Positions 36,051 through 46,901 of a DNA stretch of 64,000 nucleotides are shown piece by piece. Source of the stretch: Psoroptes ovis (Eukaryota > Arthropoda > Arachnida > Sarcoptiformes > Psoroptidae). The position numbers were made by a program, and so were the translations under genes. Where the stretch lies: assembly GCA_002943765.1 (NCBI GenBank), contig PQWQ01000008.1, positions 1,984,001-2,048,000 of the forward strand, given 5' to 3'. How positions within the stretch are numbered: position 1 is the first letter of the stretch; the number at the start of each line of letters is the position of its first letter. The notes beneath the pieces were generated by a model that was not told the origin of the DNA, searched no databases, and saw only the letters and a program-made list of their open reading frames with translations.

Positions 36051-36196
36051 ACAATAATAACAAATGATCATAATAATCAATAATAAAACATAAACAATTT
36101 ACGAATCAATAATCACATGTGACCACATTATTAGTCCATGACTGACTATTACCAAGTCCTTAAGTGAAATCTGATGATCTGAAGCTTTCGAAAAGG

Positions 36197-37978
36197 TCAT
36201 TCATCATCATCCAGATAATACAGCAACATCGAAGAACACTTGTCACCGATTAATTCAAGGTATTCTCGTAATTTTTCGGATAATTTATTCAATCGATCTT
36301 GATTATCATTGGTTGCGAATGCCATTTTATATTCCAAATATTTGATGATCATATTACGATATAGCAATTTTATATTATCAATTTGATTATTCGAATTCGA
36401 ATCAGCTGATTCCGATGATGAATCTGAATGAGAGAAACGGGCATATTTATGCTCGTCAAGCAGCTTCAAACAATCATCAATCGGGCACCATTCGAATGTT
36501 TCCGAACAAAGCAGGTATGATGGTGAATATTGGGATTTATAACGCATTTTTGGACATTCGTGAATGTAGAAACCCATGTAATAGTAACGGAATTCGGCCA
36601 AATATCGATGATATCGCCGAACAAGGGCTATTTCGCTGTTTTAAAAGGGTTAATTTGATTAATTTCAAAGGTTTTGAAGGTTTTCAATCAAATTCAACTT
36701 ACTTCAGCGCTGAAAATACACCTAAATTGAGAAAAGCATAATCAGGATCATAGAAAAAATATACAGATGATAAACACTGTGGTAGCAGATCGATAACACC
36801 GACGGCTATTAATCGATTATCAATCAAATATAGTTGATGATATGAACCATAAAATGATGGCATTTGATCGCTGGCGATTCGATGGTTGGATGGTCGATTG
36901 TTTCGAGTAAATTTCATAACTTCAAACTATTGAAATGATTATCAAAGTGAACAATTGAATAGGGTCAGAACCACCTTCAAGCAAGGCTATACATACATTC
37001 AAAGGTGTATCGATGAGAAAACGCTTATAGCTCCGATAACTGAGTTCATCTTCAGCGTCTCCATGTATTTGCATTTGATATCGCTTGTAAAGCTTGAAAT
37101 CATCACCATTCGAATCGTTTGGTTGGGTACGTGCTCGTACGATTCGTGTCTATTAGGGTCGATTAAAGGGTTGAAAACAAATCAATGAGCAAATCCGGGA
37201 CTGATTCGAGGTACTAACCTTGAAAGTATGCTTGTAACTCTCATCGTTGCGGCAAATATCATCGAAATAATCTTCCAATGATTTCATTTTTGGACATTTT
37301 CGTTCACTTTTCTGCCGTAACAGCTGCTTGGCTCGTTCTTCGGTGCAATTTTCACGTTTCATACATTTTTCAATCAGCCGCTGTTGACGTTGGTATTTCT
37401 TTTTACGCGTGTTCGGTTTGGATCTGTCTCGCTGGCCTTGTGGGTGAGGCTGTTGCTCGTTATCTTCGGCATGTTTGCTCACAGGTTTGCTGCAAGGTCT
37501 TGTCAGCTGATTCCGATCAATCACCATCGAATCATCATTCGATTTAGAGCCATGATAATTCGATTTCTTTGTATCGAAGCGAAGATAATTTAAAAATTTC
37601 TTCAATACTTTACGTTGTGATTTTTTCAATTGAAAATCGCCATCACCAGTAGTATCACAACGTATCGTATACATCGGGCAACATAATCGATTGTTGATTG
37701 GTTTATACAAATATTTACCACAACGTCTCCAATTACGATCGATCAGTAATTGATAGCATTTTGTTGGTAGATAATGTGCCCAAAGACCTAGCATAACCAG
37801 ATCAAATCATCATAAATCAAAGCCAACAAATGAAATAAACCATACCATATGTACATTCAGGACTACGATTCGTTTTACAATAGCCACATGATTGTCCATC
37901 TTTGGACAAGCCGAAATAATGAACTATACCAAGCTGTTCATATTGATCATCTTGACTATCATCTTGATCAATATCCAT
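36197..37978 (-). CDS. ATE1: Arginyl-tRNA--protein transferase 1
   Basis: Five exons on the minus strand: 37978-37846, 37787-37219, 37149-36997, 36926-36703 and 36635-36197. The joins keep frame and give 505 residues (the human protein has 518). ATE1 transfers arginine from Arg-tRNA to N-terminal Asp/Glu or oxidised Cys, marking proteins for the N-degron pathway. The cysteines of the N-terminal metal/Fe-S region are present: SCGYC, then CCPMYTIRC. Exon 2 has GLWAHYLPTKCYQLLIDRNW and GKYLYKPINNRLC. Later exons give FKLYKRYQMQIHGD, LIAVGVIDLLPQCLSSVYFF and YYYMGFYIHECPKMRYKSQY, all family signatures. The frame is open upstream to another ATG at 38026, so 16 extra N-terminal residues are possible. 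All four introns are 59-76 bp. Exon 2 carries a basic Gln-rich insert. Confidence 0.93.
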
Positions 37979-38062
37979 AATCTTATCCAAAGATTTAAAT
38001 CCGATTAAATCCAAATCAAATCCCAATCAAATCGAATGTAAACAAACAAAAATTGCAATACC

Positions 38063-38073
38063 AGCGCCATCTA
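38063..38073 (+). promoter_or_regulatory. CTCF-like core upstream of ATE1
   Basis: AGCGCCATCTA on the plus strand (TAGATGGCGCT on the minus strand) lies 85 bp before the ATE1 start codon, between ATE1 and the tRNA gene. It matches the CTCF core motif and the element at 44606. The function is inferred. Confidence 0.35.
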
Positions 38074-38152
38074 TGTTTTGGAAAATAAACTAAAATTTTG
38101 TTCTCAAAAAAAAATTTTAACCCCTTCGGGTTTAAATAGTAAAACTGTGTTC

Positions 38153-38310
38153 AGCCACTGGAGAGGTTCGAACTCTCGACCCCTGGTTATCACACATAAG
38201 GTGGGTGTTCAAGGGTTTTATGATTAAAACATCAAAATTTTAAATGACCCTTCACACACCCCTTGAATTTCATGTACGAGACCAGTGCTCTGCCTCTGAG
38301 CCACAGTGGC
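38153..38310 (-). tRNA. tRNA-Thr (anticodon CGT) with an 86-nt intron
   Basis: On the minus strand the 5' exon (38310-38275) folds as acceptor GCCACTG, then TG, a D arm GCTC/GAGC, A, and an anticodon stem CTGGT with loop CTCGTA. The 3' exon (38188-38153) starts A-ACCAG, then a variable loop GGGTC, a T arm GAGAG-TTCGAAC-CTCTC, acceptor CAGTGGC and discriminator T. All stems pair perfectly. The seven-base loop CTCGTAA gives anticodon CGT, which reads ACG (threonine), at 38276-38278. An intron of about 86 nt (38274-38189) sits at the canonical position, one base 3' of the anticodon, and contains its own inverted segments (AAGGGT/ACCCTT). A T-run follows downstream as a Pol III stop. It lies between ATE1 and WBP11 on the same strand. 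Confidence 0.88.
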
Positions 38311-38475
38311 ATTAACATCGTTACAAATACCCGAGGTTTATCATTTTTGGATCTTCAATGAACCAATAGGGGTATCGGATAGGGTCATCTGATAAAGGTC
38401 CTAACCCTTGAATTCAATCAAACATCGGTTAATTCAAAACTTCGAAACATTTTATTCATTCAAATTAATTCCAAT

Positions 38476-40030
38476 TCATAATAAACCATTCATTTCTTTC
38501 ATAAATTGTTCATATGCATCATCTTTTGAATTTGTCGATGCGATCTTGGCCGAAGTGGCCGTCGTCGACAGCGTCGATGAAGTCGAATCCATCTTAACCA
38601 TGCCATATGTTCGATGATCATTCGCAGATGACGATTTCACGGATGATTTTAAACGATTCGATGAAGAGATTGCTGAAGAGGATGAGACCTGCTTATCTTC
38701 ACGCTTAATGCGCAGCGCTAATGGTAGGAATTTGGTCGAATCGGCGCTCAGATTGCGTAGTTGGGGTCTGGCTTCGATTGTGGTCTGCTGTGGCTGATGA
38801 CTGGTAGGTTTCGAATGTTTCTGGTTATCTTTCTTGTTGTGGCTGATTTGATGGGGATACGATGGAGGAAAAGTTGATGGTGGGGGTGGTGGATTAATGG
38901 GATTCATCGATTGATTAGACACCCGCAGGACTTGGCCAGGTTTATGCATTATCGGCATCTGGAGTTGAACAGGTGGATGTTGGACTGGTGGCTGATGCGG
39001 TAGCTGTGAAGGTGGTTCGGGCAACGAAGACCTAACAACAATCTGCGGCGATGGCTGAGCCAGCGTCGATGTTGAGAGGGTGATGCTGCCGGGTGGTACG
39101 GTGGCCGACGGTGTGGTGGTCGACGATGGAGGATCAGTGTTTTTGGCCGCCGATTTCGGCTCGGTACTCGACAGCTGTTCGATTTCTTGAAGGAATTTAT
39201 GCAGATCACTTTCATTTTTACTTCGAGGGTCATCGATTTGATCGGCGAATTTGATTCGTTTAGTTTTCGGTTCCTGATCATCATCGGCCGACGAATCATC
39301 ATTGTCGTCCAAATCATCTAAATCACTGAGATAATCTTCAATCAATGGTGGCAAGCCTGGTGGACAACCAGGTGGCCGCTTTGTCGGGGTTTTACTTTTC
39401 AAAATTGATTGTATCGGTTTATCACCTGATGAATTCGATTGATGATCAGCTGATGATGGTAATGACGGAGCTGTGGTCGATGATGGCAACGGTATTTCAT
39501 CTAAATCCACTTCTTGTGCCGATTTTATTGCTTCATATTGCCGAATCAGCTCCGAACGTCGTTGATTATATTCACTTTCAAGCCGTTTCAGTTCCAGGTA
39601 CTTGTCTTTGTCTTCTTTGATCTACGGGAATTTCGCGCGGAAAAAAATGATTAATTGAAATTTGATTGAATTGAAATGACTCACGTAAAGCCTCAACAAA
39701 CGATCCCATGTATCTTTTAGCTTTCTTCGTTTATCTTTCAACACTTTTTCATTCAACGTTGGTGGATTATAGAAATCGTATTCAATACGATCTAAACGTT
39801 CCCAATCGGTAATGATTTGTTGTGGATCTTTGCCTTTGAGTACGGCCACCCTGACTATCAGACGTTGTTTCTTGTTCTACGATTGGAAATAATCAAAGAT
39901 TACCATCGAACGAAGCTTGAATCAATTACCAAATTACCTTTTTCAATTCACGTTTCCGTGCTTCTTTTCGAGCTTGATCAGTTGGATTTATGTATTTACC
40001 ACTTTTGGTGGATTTCATTCGCCGTCCCAT
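38476..40030 (-). CDS. WBP11: WW domain-binding protein 11 (splicing factor)
   Basis: Three exons on the minus strand, 40030-39938, 39876-39685 and 39621-38476, give 476 residues (the human protein has 641). WBP11 is a nuclear, spliceosome-associated protein that binds WW domains and PP1 through proline-rich stretches. Exon 1 has the invariant start MGRRMKSTKSGKYINPTDQA, followed by RKEARKRELKK. Exon 2 has VLKGKDPQQIITDWERLD and LNEKVLKDKRRKL. Exon 3 begins with a coiled segment (EYNQRRSELIRQYEAIKSA), continues through Pro-rich PPGCPPGLPPL and acidic regions, and ends with the conserved ADSTKFLPLALRIKRE and a final YEQFMKEMNGLL. The central part is shorter and less Pro-rich than in vertebrates. 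It shares a 220-bp bidirectional promoter region with WDR12. Confidence 0.92.
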
Positions 40031-40250
40031 GGTTTTTTATTGACGATTACGAATGATAATTGGCCAAGAAACAGAATTAAATGAAATCAAATTGAAAATT
40101 TCAAAGATGAAAATTGGTTTGTTTACATTTCATTGCGTCCTCTCATTTATGAACGGCGCTTTTTTTGAAAACAAAATTCTGAATTTTGCACGTGTTTTTC
40201 GTAAATTTTGATTAATTCAATTGACAAAATTTTATCCACGAATCCAAAAC

Positions 40251-41588
40251 ATGGAAACATCGCACGATTTTCTCATCAATTTCATCACAAAAGACCAACG
40301 ATATGCCGTACCATCTGCACCGATTAATGTAAAATCAACATCAACAGCTGATGATTTAGATCAATTGGTAAAATTGTTGATTTCGAATCAAAATACGAGC
40401 AATATCGACCAGGAGCAATTGAAAAATATTGAATTTGATTTCATTATCAATGGAAAGCTGCTTCGGCAAACATTGGAACAATTTGCACGCGATAATGAAC
40501 ATGTATCGAATGAATTACAAATTGATGTTGAATATTTTGTCCGTTGTGAACCACCTGAGCCTCATAAATCATTGAATCATAATGATTGGATTTCATCCAT
40601 CGATGTAATCGATAATTGGATATTGTCCGGTTGTTATGATAATATGGTACATATTTGGAACATTTTAAACGGTGAACACGTGTTGTCGTTAGAAGCTCAT
40701 CAATCACCAGTGAAAGCAGTGAAATGGATACGAGATACAAAGAAACAGCCGGAATCGTCGAAAGAATATCGATTCATCACTTGCTCATATGATGAAACAG
40801 CAATCTGCTGGCGTTGGAAACCGAAATCGAATGAAATTGAACATTGTTACACATTTATTGGTCATTGTCGATCGATTGATTGTGTTGATCAACACAGTGA
40901 CCTTATAGCTACCGGGTCATATGATCAAATGTTGAAAATATGGTCGATTGCTGATAACGATGATGACGAAGAGAATCAAATGGAAAACATCGAAGATTCC
41001 GCAGCTAAACGGGGTAAAAATAAACTACGGTCACCAACGCTGACGCTGGAAGGTCACAAAGAATCAATTACCAGCTTGAAATGGCTTCAAGATTATGATC
41101 AACAACCATCACAACAACAATCGATTCCATCGATCATAACCGTTTCATTAGATCAAACCATGAAAATATGGGACGTAGAAATTGGCGAGCCGAAACAATC
41201 ATATACATCATCGAAATCATTTCTGAATGTCGCATACTCAGCTGCTAATCAGCTGATATTGACATCATCATGTGATTGTTACGTTCGATTATGGGATCTG
41301 AGAGAATCACAAGGATCGCTAGTTAAAGGCTTGTACAGTTCACATGAATTATGGATATCGAGTGTTGATTGGTCAAAAACGAATACGAATCAATTCGTTT
41401 CGGGTTCATATGATAATACGGTGAAGATGTGGGACATTCGATCGACCGATCAACCATTATTCGATTTGATTGGACATCGAAACAAAGTGATGGCCCTTTG
41501 TTGGACGGAATCGATGACAAATGGCCAAAGATATGTGGTCAGTGGTGGCGCTGATGGTCAGATTAAAATATTTTCATGTACTTCTTAG
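40251..41588 (+). CDS. WDR12: Ribosome biogenesis protein WDR12 (Ytm1)
   Basis: A single exon encodes 445 residues (the human protein has 423). WDR12/Ytm1 is a member of the nucleolar PeBoW complex with Pes1 and Bop1, required for 28S/5.8S rRNA maturation in 60S subunits. The N-terminal NLE domain (about 5-90) is seen in FLINFITKDQRYAVPSAPIN and FDFIINGKLLRQTL; this domain is the docking site for the Rea1/midasin MIDAS domain. Seven WD repeats follow, with VHIWN, LKIWS, MKIWD, VRLWD and VKMWD strand ends and GHRNKVMAL near the C-terminus. An acidic/basic loop (DDDEENQM...RGKNK) interrupts the middle blades, as in homologues. The start is the first ATG of the frame. It converges on PSMB3, with only 49 bp between stops, and the poly(A) signals lie inside that gap (41623 here). 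Confidence 0.95.
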   Translation: METSHDFLINFITKDQRYAVPSAPINVKSTSTADDLDQLVKLLISNQNTSNIDQEQLKNIEFDFIINGKLLRQTLEQFARDNEHVSNELQIDVEYFVRCEPPEPHKSLNHNDWISSIDVIDNWILSGCYDNMVHIWNILNGEHVLSLEAHQSPVKAVKWIRDTKKQPESSKEYRFITCSYDETAICWRWKPKSNEIEHCYTFIGHCRSIDCVDQHSDLIATGSYDQMLKIWSIADNDDDEENQMENIEDSAAKRGKNKLRSPTLTLEGHKESITSLKWLQDYDQQPSQQQSIPSIITVSLDQTMKIWDVEIGEPKQSYTSSKSFLNVAYSAANQLILTSSCDCYVRLWDLRESQGSLVKGLYSSHELWISSVDWSKTNTNQFVSGSYDNTVKMWDIRSTDQPLFDLIGHRNKVMALCWTESMTNGQRYVVSGGADGQIKIFSCTS

Positions 41589-41637
41589 TCTTAGAAAGAG
41601 TTTTATTTGTAATATTTCGCGGAATAAATCGAATTGA

Positions 41638-42316
41638 TTAATCCATACGTGTTTTCAATGCTTTAACAGTGACTTTATCTTTTTCAATCAAATAAACGAT
41701 ACCACCCCAACCGGCGCTTGCATCACGATCAAATGCTGACATTAGGGATTGTGAAATCGTTTCAAATAGGTCATCTGGTTCCATATCAGGTTTCCAAAGG
41801 GTTTCACAAAGGCCAAACGCTTGTTCGACACATGTACCGGCAACAACAAAATCTTCTGGTTCATTTATGCAGCCAATAATATCTGTGTTGGCAATGTATG
41901 GTTCAGCTGTTTTCGGATCAATACCGGCAATGATTGGTTCGACAAAATATGGGCCAAAACGCCGTTCATAAAGCATATTACAAACAACCGAACCGAATGT
42001 TTTCGGTCGAATATAACGATTTTCACGTAACTCGTAAAGATTTACACGAAATTTGAGACGTTGAGCAACTGTTTTCGTATCGGTTGCCAATCCAGGCAAG
42101 CCTACATAGACGTATGGATTGATTTCGAAAATTTTTTGAAAATCCATTGATATCGTGTGATTTTGTGCACCTAATCGACGATCGGCTGCGATTGCAACAC
42201 AATTTTTGCCTTTCATTGCGATCACAAGACCGCCATTGTAGCTCATAATACTCTGTAAAATGGGATCGAAGATTAGATTCCATGGATCATTAAATCAATC
42301 ATCTAAGACTTACCAT
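41638..42316 (-). CDS. PSMB3: Proteasome 20S subunit beta-3
   Basis: There are two coding exons. The first supplies only the start codon (42316-42314), followed by a 61-bp intron; the second is 42252-41638. The joined protein begins MSIMSYNGG and has 205 residues, exactly the usual length. Beta-3 is a non-catalytic subunit of the beta rings of the 20S core; accordingly it lacks a propeptide with a catalytic Thr. Family blocks include AMKGKNCVAIAADRRLG, DFQKIFEINPYVYVGLPGLA, TVAQRLKFRVNLYELRE, YERRFGPYFVEPIIAGIDPK and a C-terminal VKALKTRMD. A minus-strand poly(A) signal (TTTATT on plus) is at 41602, overlapping the WDR12 3' end. An internal ATG at 42246 could also start translation. Confidence 0.96.
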
Positions 42317-42719
42317 CTTTGAATGATATTTGAGTGATTCAAGTCAGACTGAAAATAAAAAATTTCTTCAATATAATTTCACAATAATTAAATCGTCGAC
42401 AGAAGAATTGTCAAGTCATGTATCACATTAAAAACAGCTGATTCAGCAAATTGAAAAAAAATCTCACAGACAATCGATGAAGTCGATATCAACAACAATC
42501 GATAGTCGATTTTCTTTGGCGAAAAAATTTGAAATTTTTGAATTTTGAAAAATCAAAAAAAAAAAAAAAACTTAATCAAAAAATCATTTATTTATACAAA
42601 AGATCATTCAATTGATTGAAAATGATAAGTAAAAAAAGTACAAGAAACTTTATACACAAATTGAAATGAGAATCAGTGACGATCTATGAGTTAAGGCTAT
42701 GACTTGAATTAAATCATGA

Positions 42720-44327
42720 TTAAATTTTACTGAAACCACCACCCTTGGGATCAACAGGCGCGAACCCTGATGATGATGATTGCGGTAAGTTATTTGGTTG
42801 TTGTGACTGAGATTCGGACGTCGAAGATGATCCATAATTTCTTCGTAATTGCAGCGGTATCAGTGGAGATGCAGTCGAATTAGATGATGTGGATGGATTC
42901 GAGTCCAGATTTTGAAACAATTGTTTATTAAATGATGAACGATAATTATCAACGTTGTATGAATTCGATTTATGACCAGAATTGTTACCGGTCCAAAGTA
43001 AATTTTTCATACGATTACCGATTTGTTGAAAATGATCGATAACATCGGAACGTTCATCACTCATATCGACAATACGCGAGAATGAATAAAACATTGGAAC
43101 CAGCTGATTATGATCATCGATGAATGGTTTATGTGAAAATACGAATATATGAGCAATGGCGGCCAAAAACATTTCGAAACAAATAAGAAAATCTTGTAAA
43201 TTTCGTGACATTTCATTCGTTGAAATGTGTGCCATCGAACTAGGTATGAATGATTGTGTAATCACTCCCAGGTATATCAGTAGGGTCAGCAGAACACCTT
43301 GGCTATTTGGACACAAATGGTTCGTAAATCAAAGGATTACAATAAATTCGAGACTCAAATCAGCTGAATTACTTACAAAAACGAGAAAAATATCACGGCT
43401 TTGATGCTCAAAAATTTACCCAATGGACGCATTGGCCGTAATTCACGTTTGTAATTTTGATAAAACATGATCAACATGTACATGGCGATCTATTCAAGGG
43501 GGTTAAAATCAATCAATTAAAGATTAACCTTCGAAACGAATCAGTGACTTACAGTTTGTGAACAATTATTAATGACAAAGAGGTAAACATAGCCAGTTCG
43601 GAGGCTAAAATGGCCTTCACCGTAAACACCGAACGTTTGAAATATCCTTCACCGAAAAAAAGGGAAAATTCACAGGGATTAAGGTTGTAACATTTGAAAA
43701 TTATCGAATGATTGATTCAACTTACAGCGCCAGGATGGTGGTAATAGGCCTTAGAACAATATATTGTATCATTGCATGTCGAACAACTTGGAGAAATTTT
43801 CTACCAGCTGGCAATGGTGGAAACAAACAAAAGGGAAAAGTATTTTCCAATTCAGGTTTACAATCTACAAGTGTTTCATATTCATCGAGATCGTATTGCA
43901 AGAAATTGAATAAATATTTCATAAATGAATAAATGACAAATGCTTCATAACATTCACGTAGTGTATCCATGTAGATTGATGTTGATGGGAAAAACATGGC
44001 CAGCCACTGATTTGGATTAATTGAAAATCAAGATTATTTTCAAGGATTTAACCGGAATAAAATGATAATTACCGAATTCAGTGCATAAATAGGTACCATC
44101 CACAGTATTCGGACAATATATTTCTGCAAATAAGGCTTATTATAATATTGCATATGTTTAAATATTTCAAACAACGATAGAAATATGGCTGTCATGGCAA
44201 ATAGGCCAGCGATATAAGGCCATGCACTTGAAGTTTCGGCCGCGATATTAGGATTATTATCATCTGGGGCCATAGTAGAAGATGACACAGATGTATTCGA
44301 GGATATATTTGATGTAATCGTGTCCAT
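42720..44327 (-). CDS. TMEM184C: Seven-pass membrane protein of the TMEM184 family (TMEM184C-like)
   Basis: Five exons on the minus strand: 44327-44073, 44006-43726, 43646-43553, 43489-43377 and 43302-42720. They join in frame to 441 residues (human TMEM184C has 438). The family is related to organic solute transporter alpha; the role of TMEM184C itself is not established. Seven hydrophobic segments are visible: WPYIAGLFAMTAIFLSLFEI, ILWMVPIYALNSWLAMFF, CYEAFVIYSFMKYLFNFL, IQYIVLRPITTILALIFQTF, YVYLFVINNCSQTIAMYMLI, FLSIKAVIFFSFFQGVLLTL and FLICFEMFLAAIAHIFVFS. The motif RECYEAFVIYSFM, the GEGHFS loop and the EMFLAAIAH segment favour TMEM184C over A or B. The N-terminal 35 residues are Ser/Thr/Asn-rich, and the C-terminal tail is cytosolic and Ser-rich. 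All introns are 56-74 bp. Confidence 0.9.
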
Positions 44328-44605
44328 TTTTTACTTCCGAAACATTTCAAAAAATCAGAAAATATTCAATGTTGTAATAGAGGCTGTTGGAGGTGTTTAT
44401 GCTGTTTTATGAGCTGATGTTTGTATAAGGCTTTTTTCCATTGATTAAAATCAATTGATAATGATTCATTGCATTGCATTTGATAATCGAATTGTGTGAT
44501 ATATGAGGAAATATTTTTGATTTGATATAATTTCAAATCAAATTTCGAAATCAAAACAAAAACAAAAGATAAAACGTAAATAAAAGAGCTTCGTATTTAT
44601 GTCAA

Positions 44606-44616
44606 TAGATGGCGCC
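44606..44616 (+). promoter_or_regulatory. CTCF-like core upstream of TMEM184C
   Basis: TAGATGGCGCC is the same core as near ATE1 (reverse strand) and GTF2E2. It lies about 280 bp upstream of the TMEM184C start codon and between that gene and the ZNF800-like gene. The assignment is by motif only. Confidence 0.35.
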
Positions 44617-44857
44617 ACGATTTGTTTACAAAAAATTTAAAAACAAAATTTTAATAAAAATTGATCATAATTAATTACAATTAATTAATCATAAGATAAT
44701 CATAATAAAATAACAATATTAATGAACATATATAAATAGATCACAGATGTCAACATGTATAACAAAAAATATAACCAAGAATATTTACACAGAATCAAAA
44801 TTTGAACATTGAAAACAATAAAAGACATGTGATAATCCTTAGTAAATATCAATTGAT

Positions 44858-46901
44858 TCAAATATCAACAATTTGATAACATTTTTTCGATCCAGTTGTA
44901 CTACGTAAATGTAATTTCAATTTTGAAGAGGATGCTGATGATGAATCTGTGATTTAAAAGGGTTGAAAATGATTATCATTGATTAACAACTAAAACATAT
45001 GACATACGTTTATGATCCATCGAAGACATGGGCGACGACGATGATGATGATGAATTGTTCGGATCGGATAAATCAAATTTCCGCAAGGACAATTTGGTGA
45101 TCAGCGGTGATTGCGATGAGGAAGATGTGGATGATGCTGATGCAGCACCATTGCTGCTGCTGCCACCGCTATCAATGACCACGACAGCGTCATTATCACA
45201 TTCGATCGAAGCAGTTTCATCCAGCGGATTGTGATTCAGCGAAGTATCCATATTATGATCATTATCACCTGATGAACCGATCGATATAATTGATTCTGAA
45301 GGATTTGTGGTCACTGATGATCCTCCGGTGGATGGTAATATCACTGTCAAACACTTTGACGAAGATGTCTTATCGAACGAAGTTCGAAGTTTTTTCAATT
45401 TTTTCTTTTTCTTCTTCACGATACCACCAACATTGTTGATTGATGGTGATGGAGTATCAGCTGATGATAATGATGAAACGATACGGCCAAATTTATTCGT
45501 TGAATTACTATCACTGGAAACAGCTGATTTCGAATCATCAACGACAATCGATAGTTCGATCGATGATTGGGTTTCACTGGTTCTATCCGTCGATTTTACT
45601 GGCGGTTGATCACTTGAAACGTTGGAATTCGGATCAGCTGATGATGTCGATGTTGATACAGCTGGCGCAGCTGGTTGATGTTGATTAAAATAACAAGATT
45701 TTGTGTTACAATTGTAGAAACATTTTTTACGCTTGGTACAACGGGTTTCATATCGTTTAAAGGTTGGACCCTGAGGCTGTTGCGAAGCTTGTTCGATACC
45801 ACCGGTATCACCATTATCATTGTTATTATTATCATCATCAGTCATTCTGGTCATCATCAGATTATCATCATTAGTATCACCCGTATTATTCATGGAATGA
45901 TCTTCGATTCCATTTGAAGAATTCGATATGCTCGATTCAGCATCAGCTGGCCGAATCAATGGTGGTAAACATGATGGATGTCGTAGTTTTTCGACCAAAC
46001 ATTCGATACGTTTCTTTTTGATCGATTTCGGATCATCATCTGGCGGTCTGATCACCTGATTTGAGCTTTCAATTCCATGAATCGATGGTTCACCATCGTT
46101 GATTCGATAATCACAGTTTAATTCATTCGATTTAGCTAAATTTTCCGATTGATATAAATTATTTTGATCCATTATCATCACGATATCATTGGTAGGGTGT
46201 TTTGATGCATCGTCGTTATCACTGATTGAGCTATCAACCTTTGAACCATTCGCTGGAGCCTTTGTTTGACCATCTGCTGGATCATTTGTTGAACCTTTTG
46301 CAGGGTCAATAGATACATTATCACCATTAGTGGAAGGCTTCGTAGATTCTTTTCGGTCAGTTGAATCCATGAGGGAATCATCTGGTGGTCGAGCAGCTTT
46401 ATCAGAGACAATTTCGTCTGGATCAATACGTTGATTCATATCGCTCGAATCATACCAATGATTATCAAACAGTAACATTTGTTCACAATAATGTTTACGA
46501 CAATAAAGCCGTTTGTGAGCGAGGAAATTGGCTAAACTACGAAATAAATTTCGACATTTACGACATTCATAAATGATTTCACATTCATTGAGCAGTAAAT
46601 CTTTGATTTCTTTTGTACCATCGTTGATACAGGTAAGAATTTGATGAACATTTCGAATACCAAGGTTTATGGATTCCCTGATGATTGAATGATCAAATTG
46701 TCGTAGATTATTACCATGTAAATGATGATACGAACGATTATTATTATCATTATTTGTCGTCGTTGTTTTCTGTTGTTTATTGTGGTCATTTGTATTAGAT
46801 GATGATGATGATGATGAGGATGATTCGGGTAAGAATAATAATAATTTTTCATTCAATTTATTTTGATTATGATAATGATTTCCAAATCTTTTCTTGACCA
46901 T
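44858..46901 (-). CDS. ZNF800: ZNF800-like zinc finger protein
   Basis: Two exons, 46901-45008 and 44946-44858 (61-bp intron, GTATGT...CAG), give 660 residues; the splice replaces an otherwise unrelated frame end with a basic tail ending KKCYQIVDI. Residues about 75-135 match the N-terminal region of ZNF800: LGIRNVHQILTCINDGTKE, then a C2HC finger ECRKCRNLFRSLANFLAHKR with LYC (C-x2-C-x12-H-x4-C). ZNF800 is a nuclear transcriptional regulator in vertebrates. The remaining 500 residues are Ser/Asp/Asn-rich with a lysine run (KKKKKKLKKLRTS, about 510) and a Cys cluster (CTKRKKCFYNC); I do not see the further C2H2 fingers of vertebrate ZNF800. The family is therefore clear only from the N-terminus. 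It is divergent from RECQL5. Confidence 0.75.

Noticed and set aside
44366..44554. 62-residue minus-strand frame upstream of TMEM184C
   Set aside because: It begins with TTG, has no ATG in a suitable place and no family resemblance. It may belong to the 5' untranslated region of TMEM184C.
45028..45609. Plus-strand frames inside the ZNF800-like gene
   Set aside because: They are shadows of the Ser/Asp codon runs on the coding strand.
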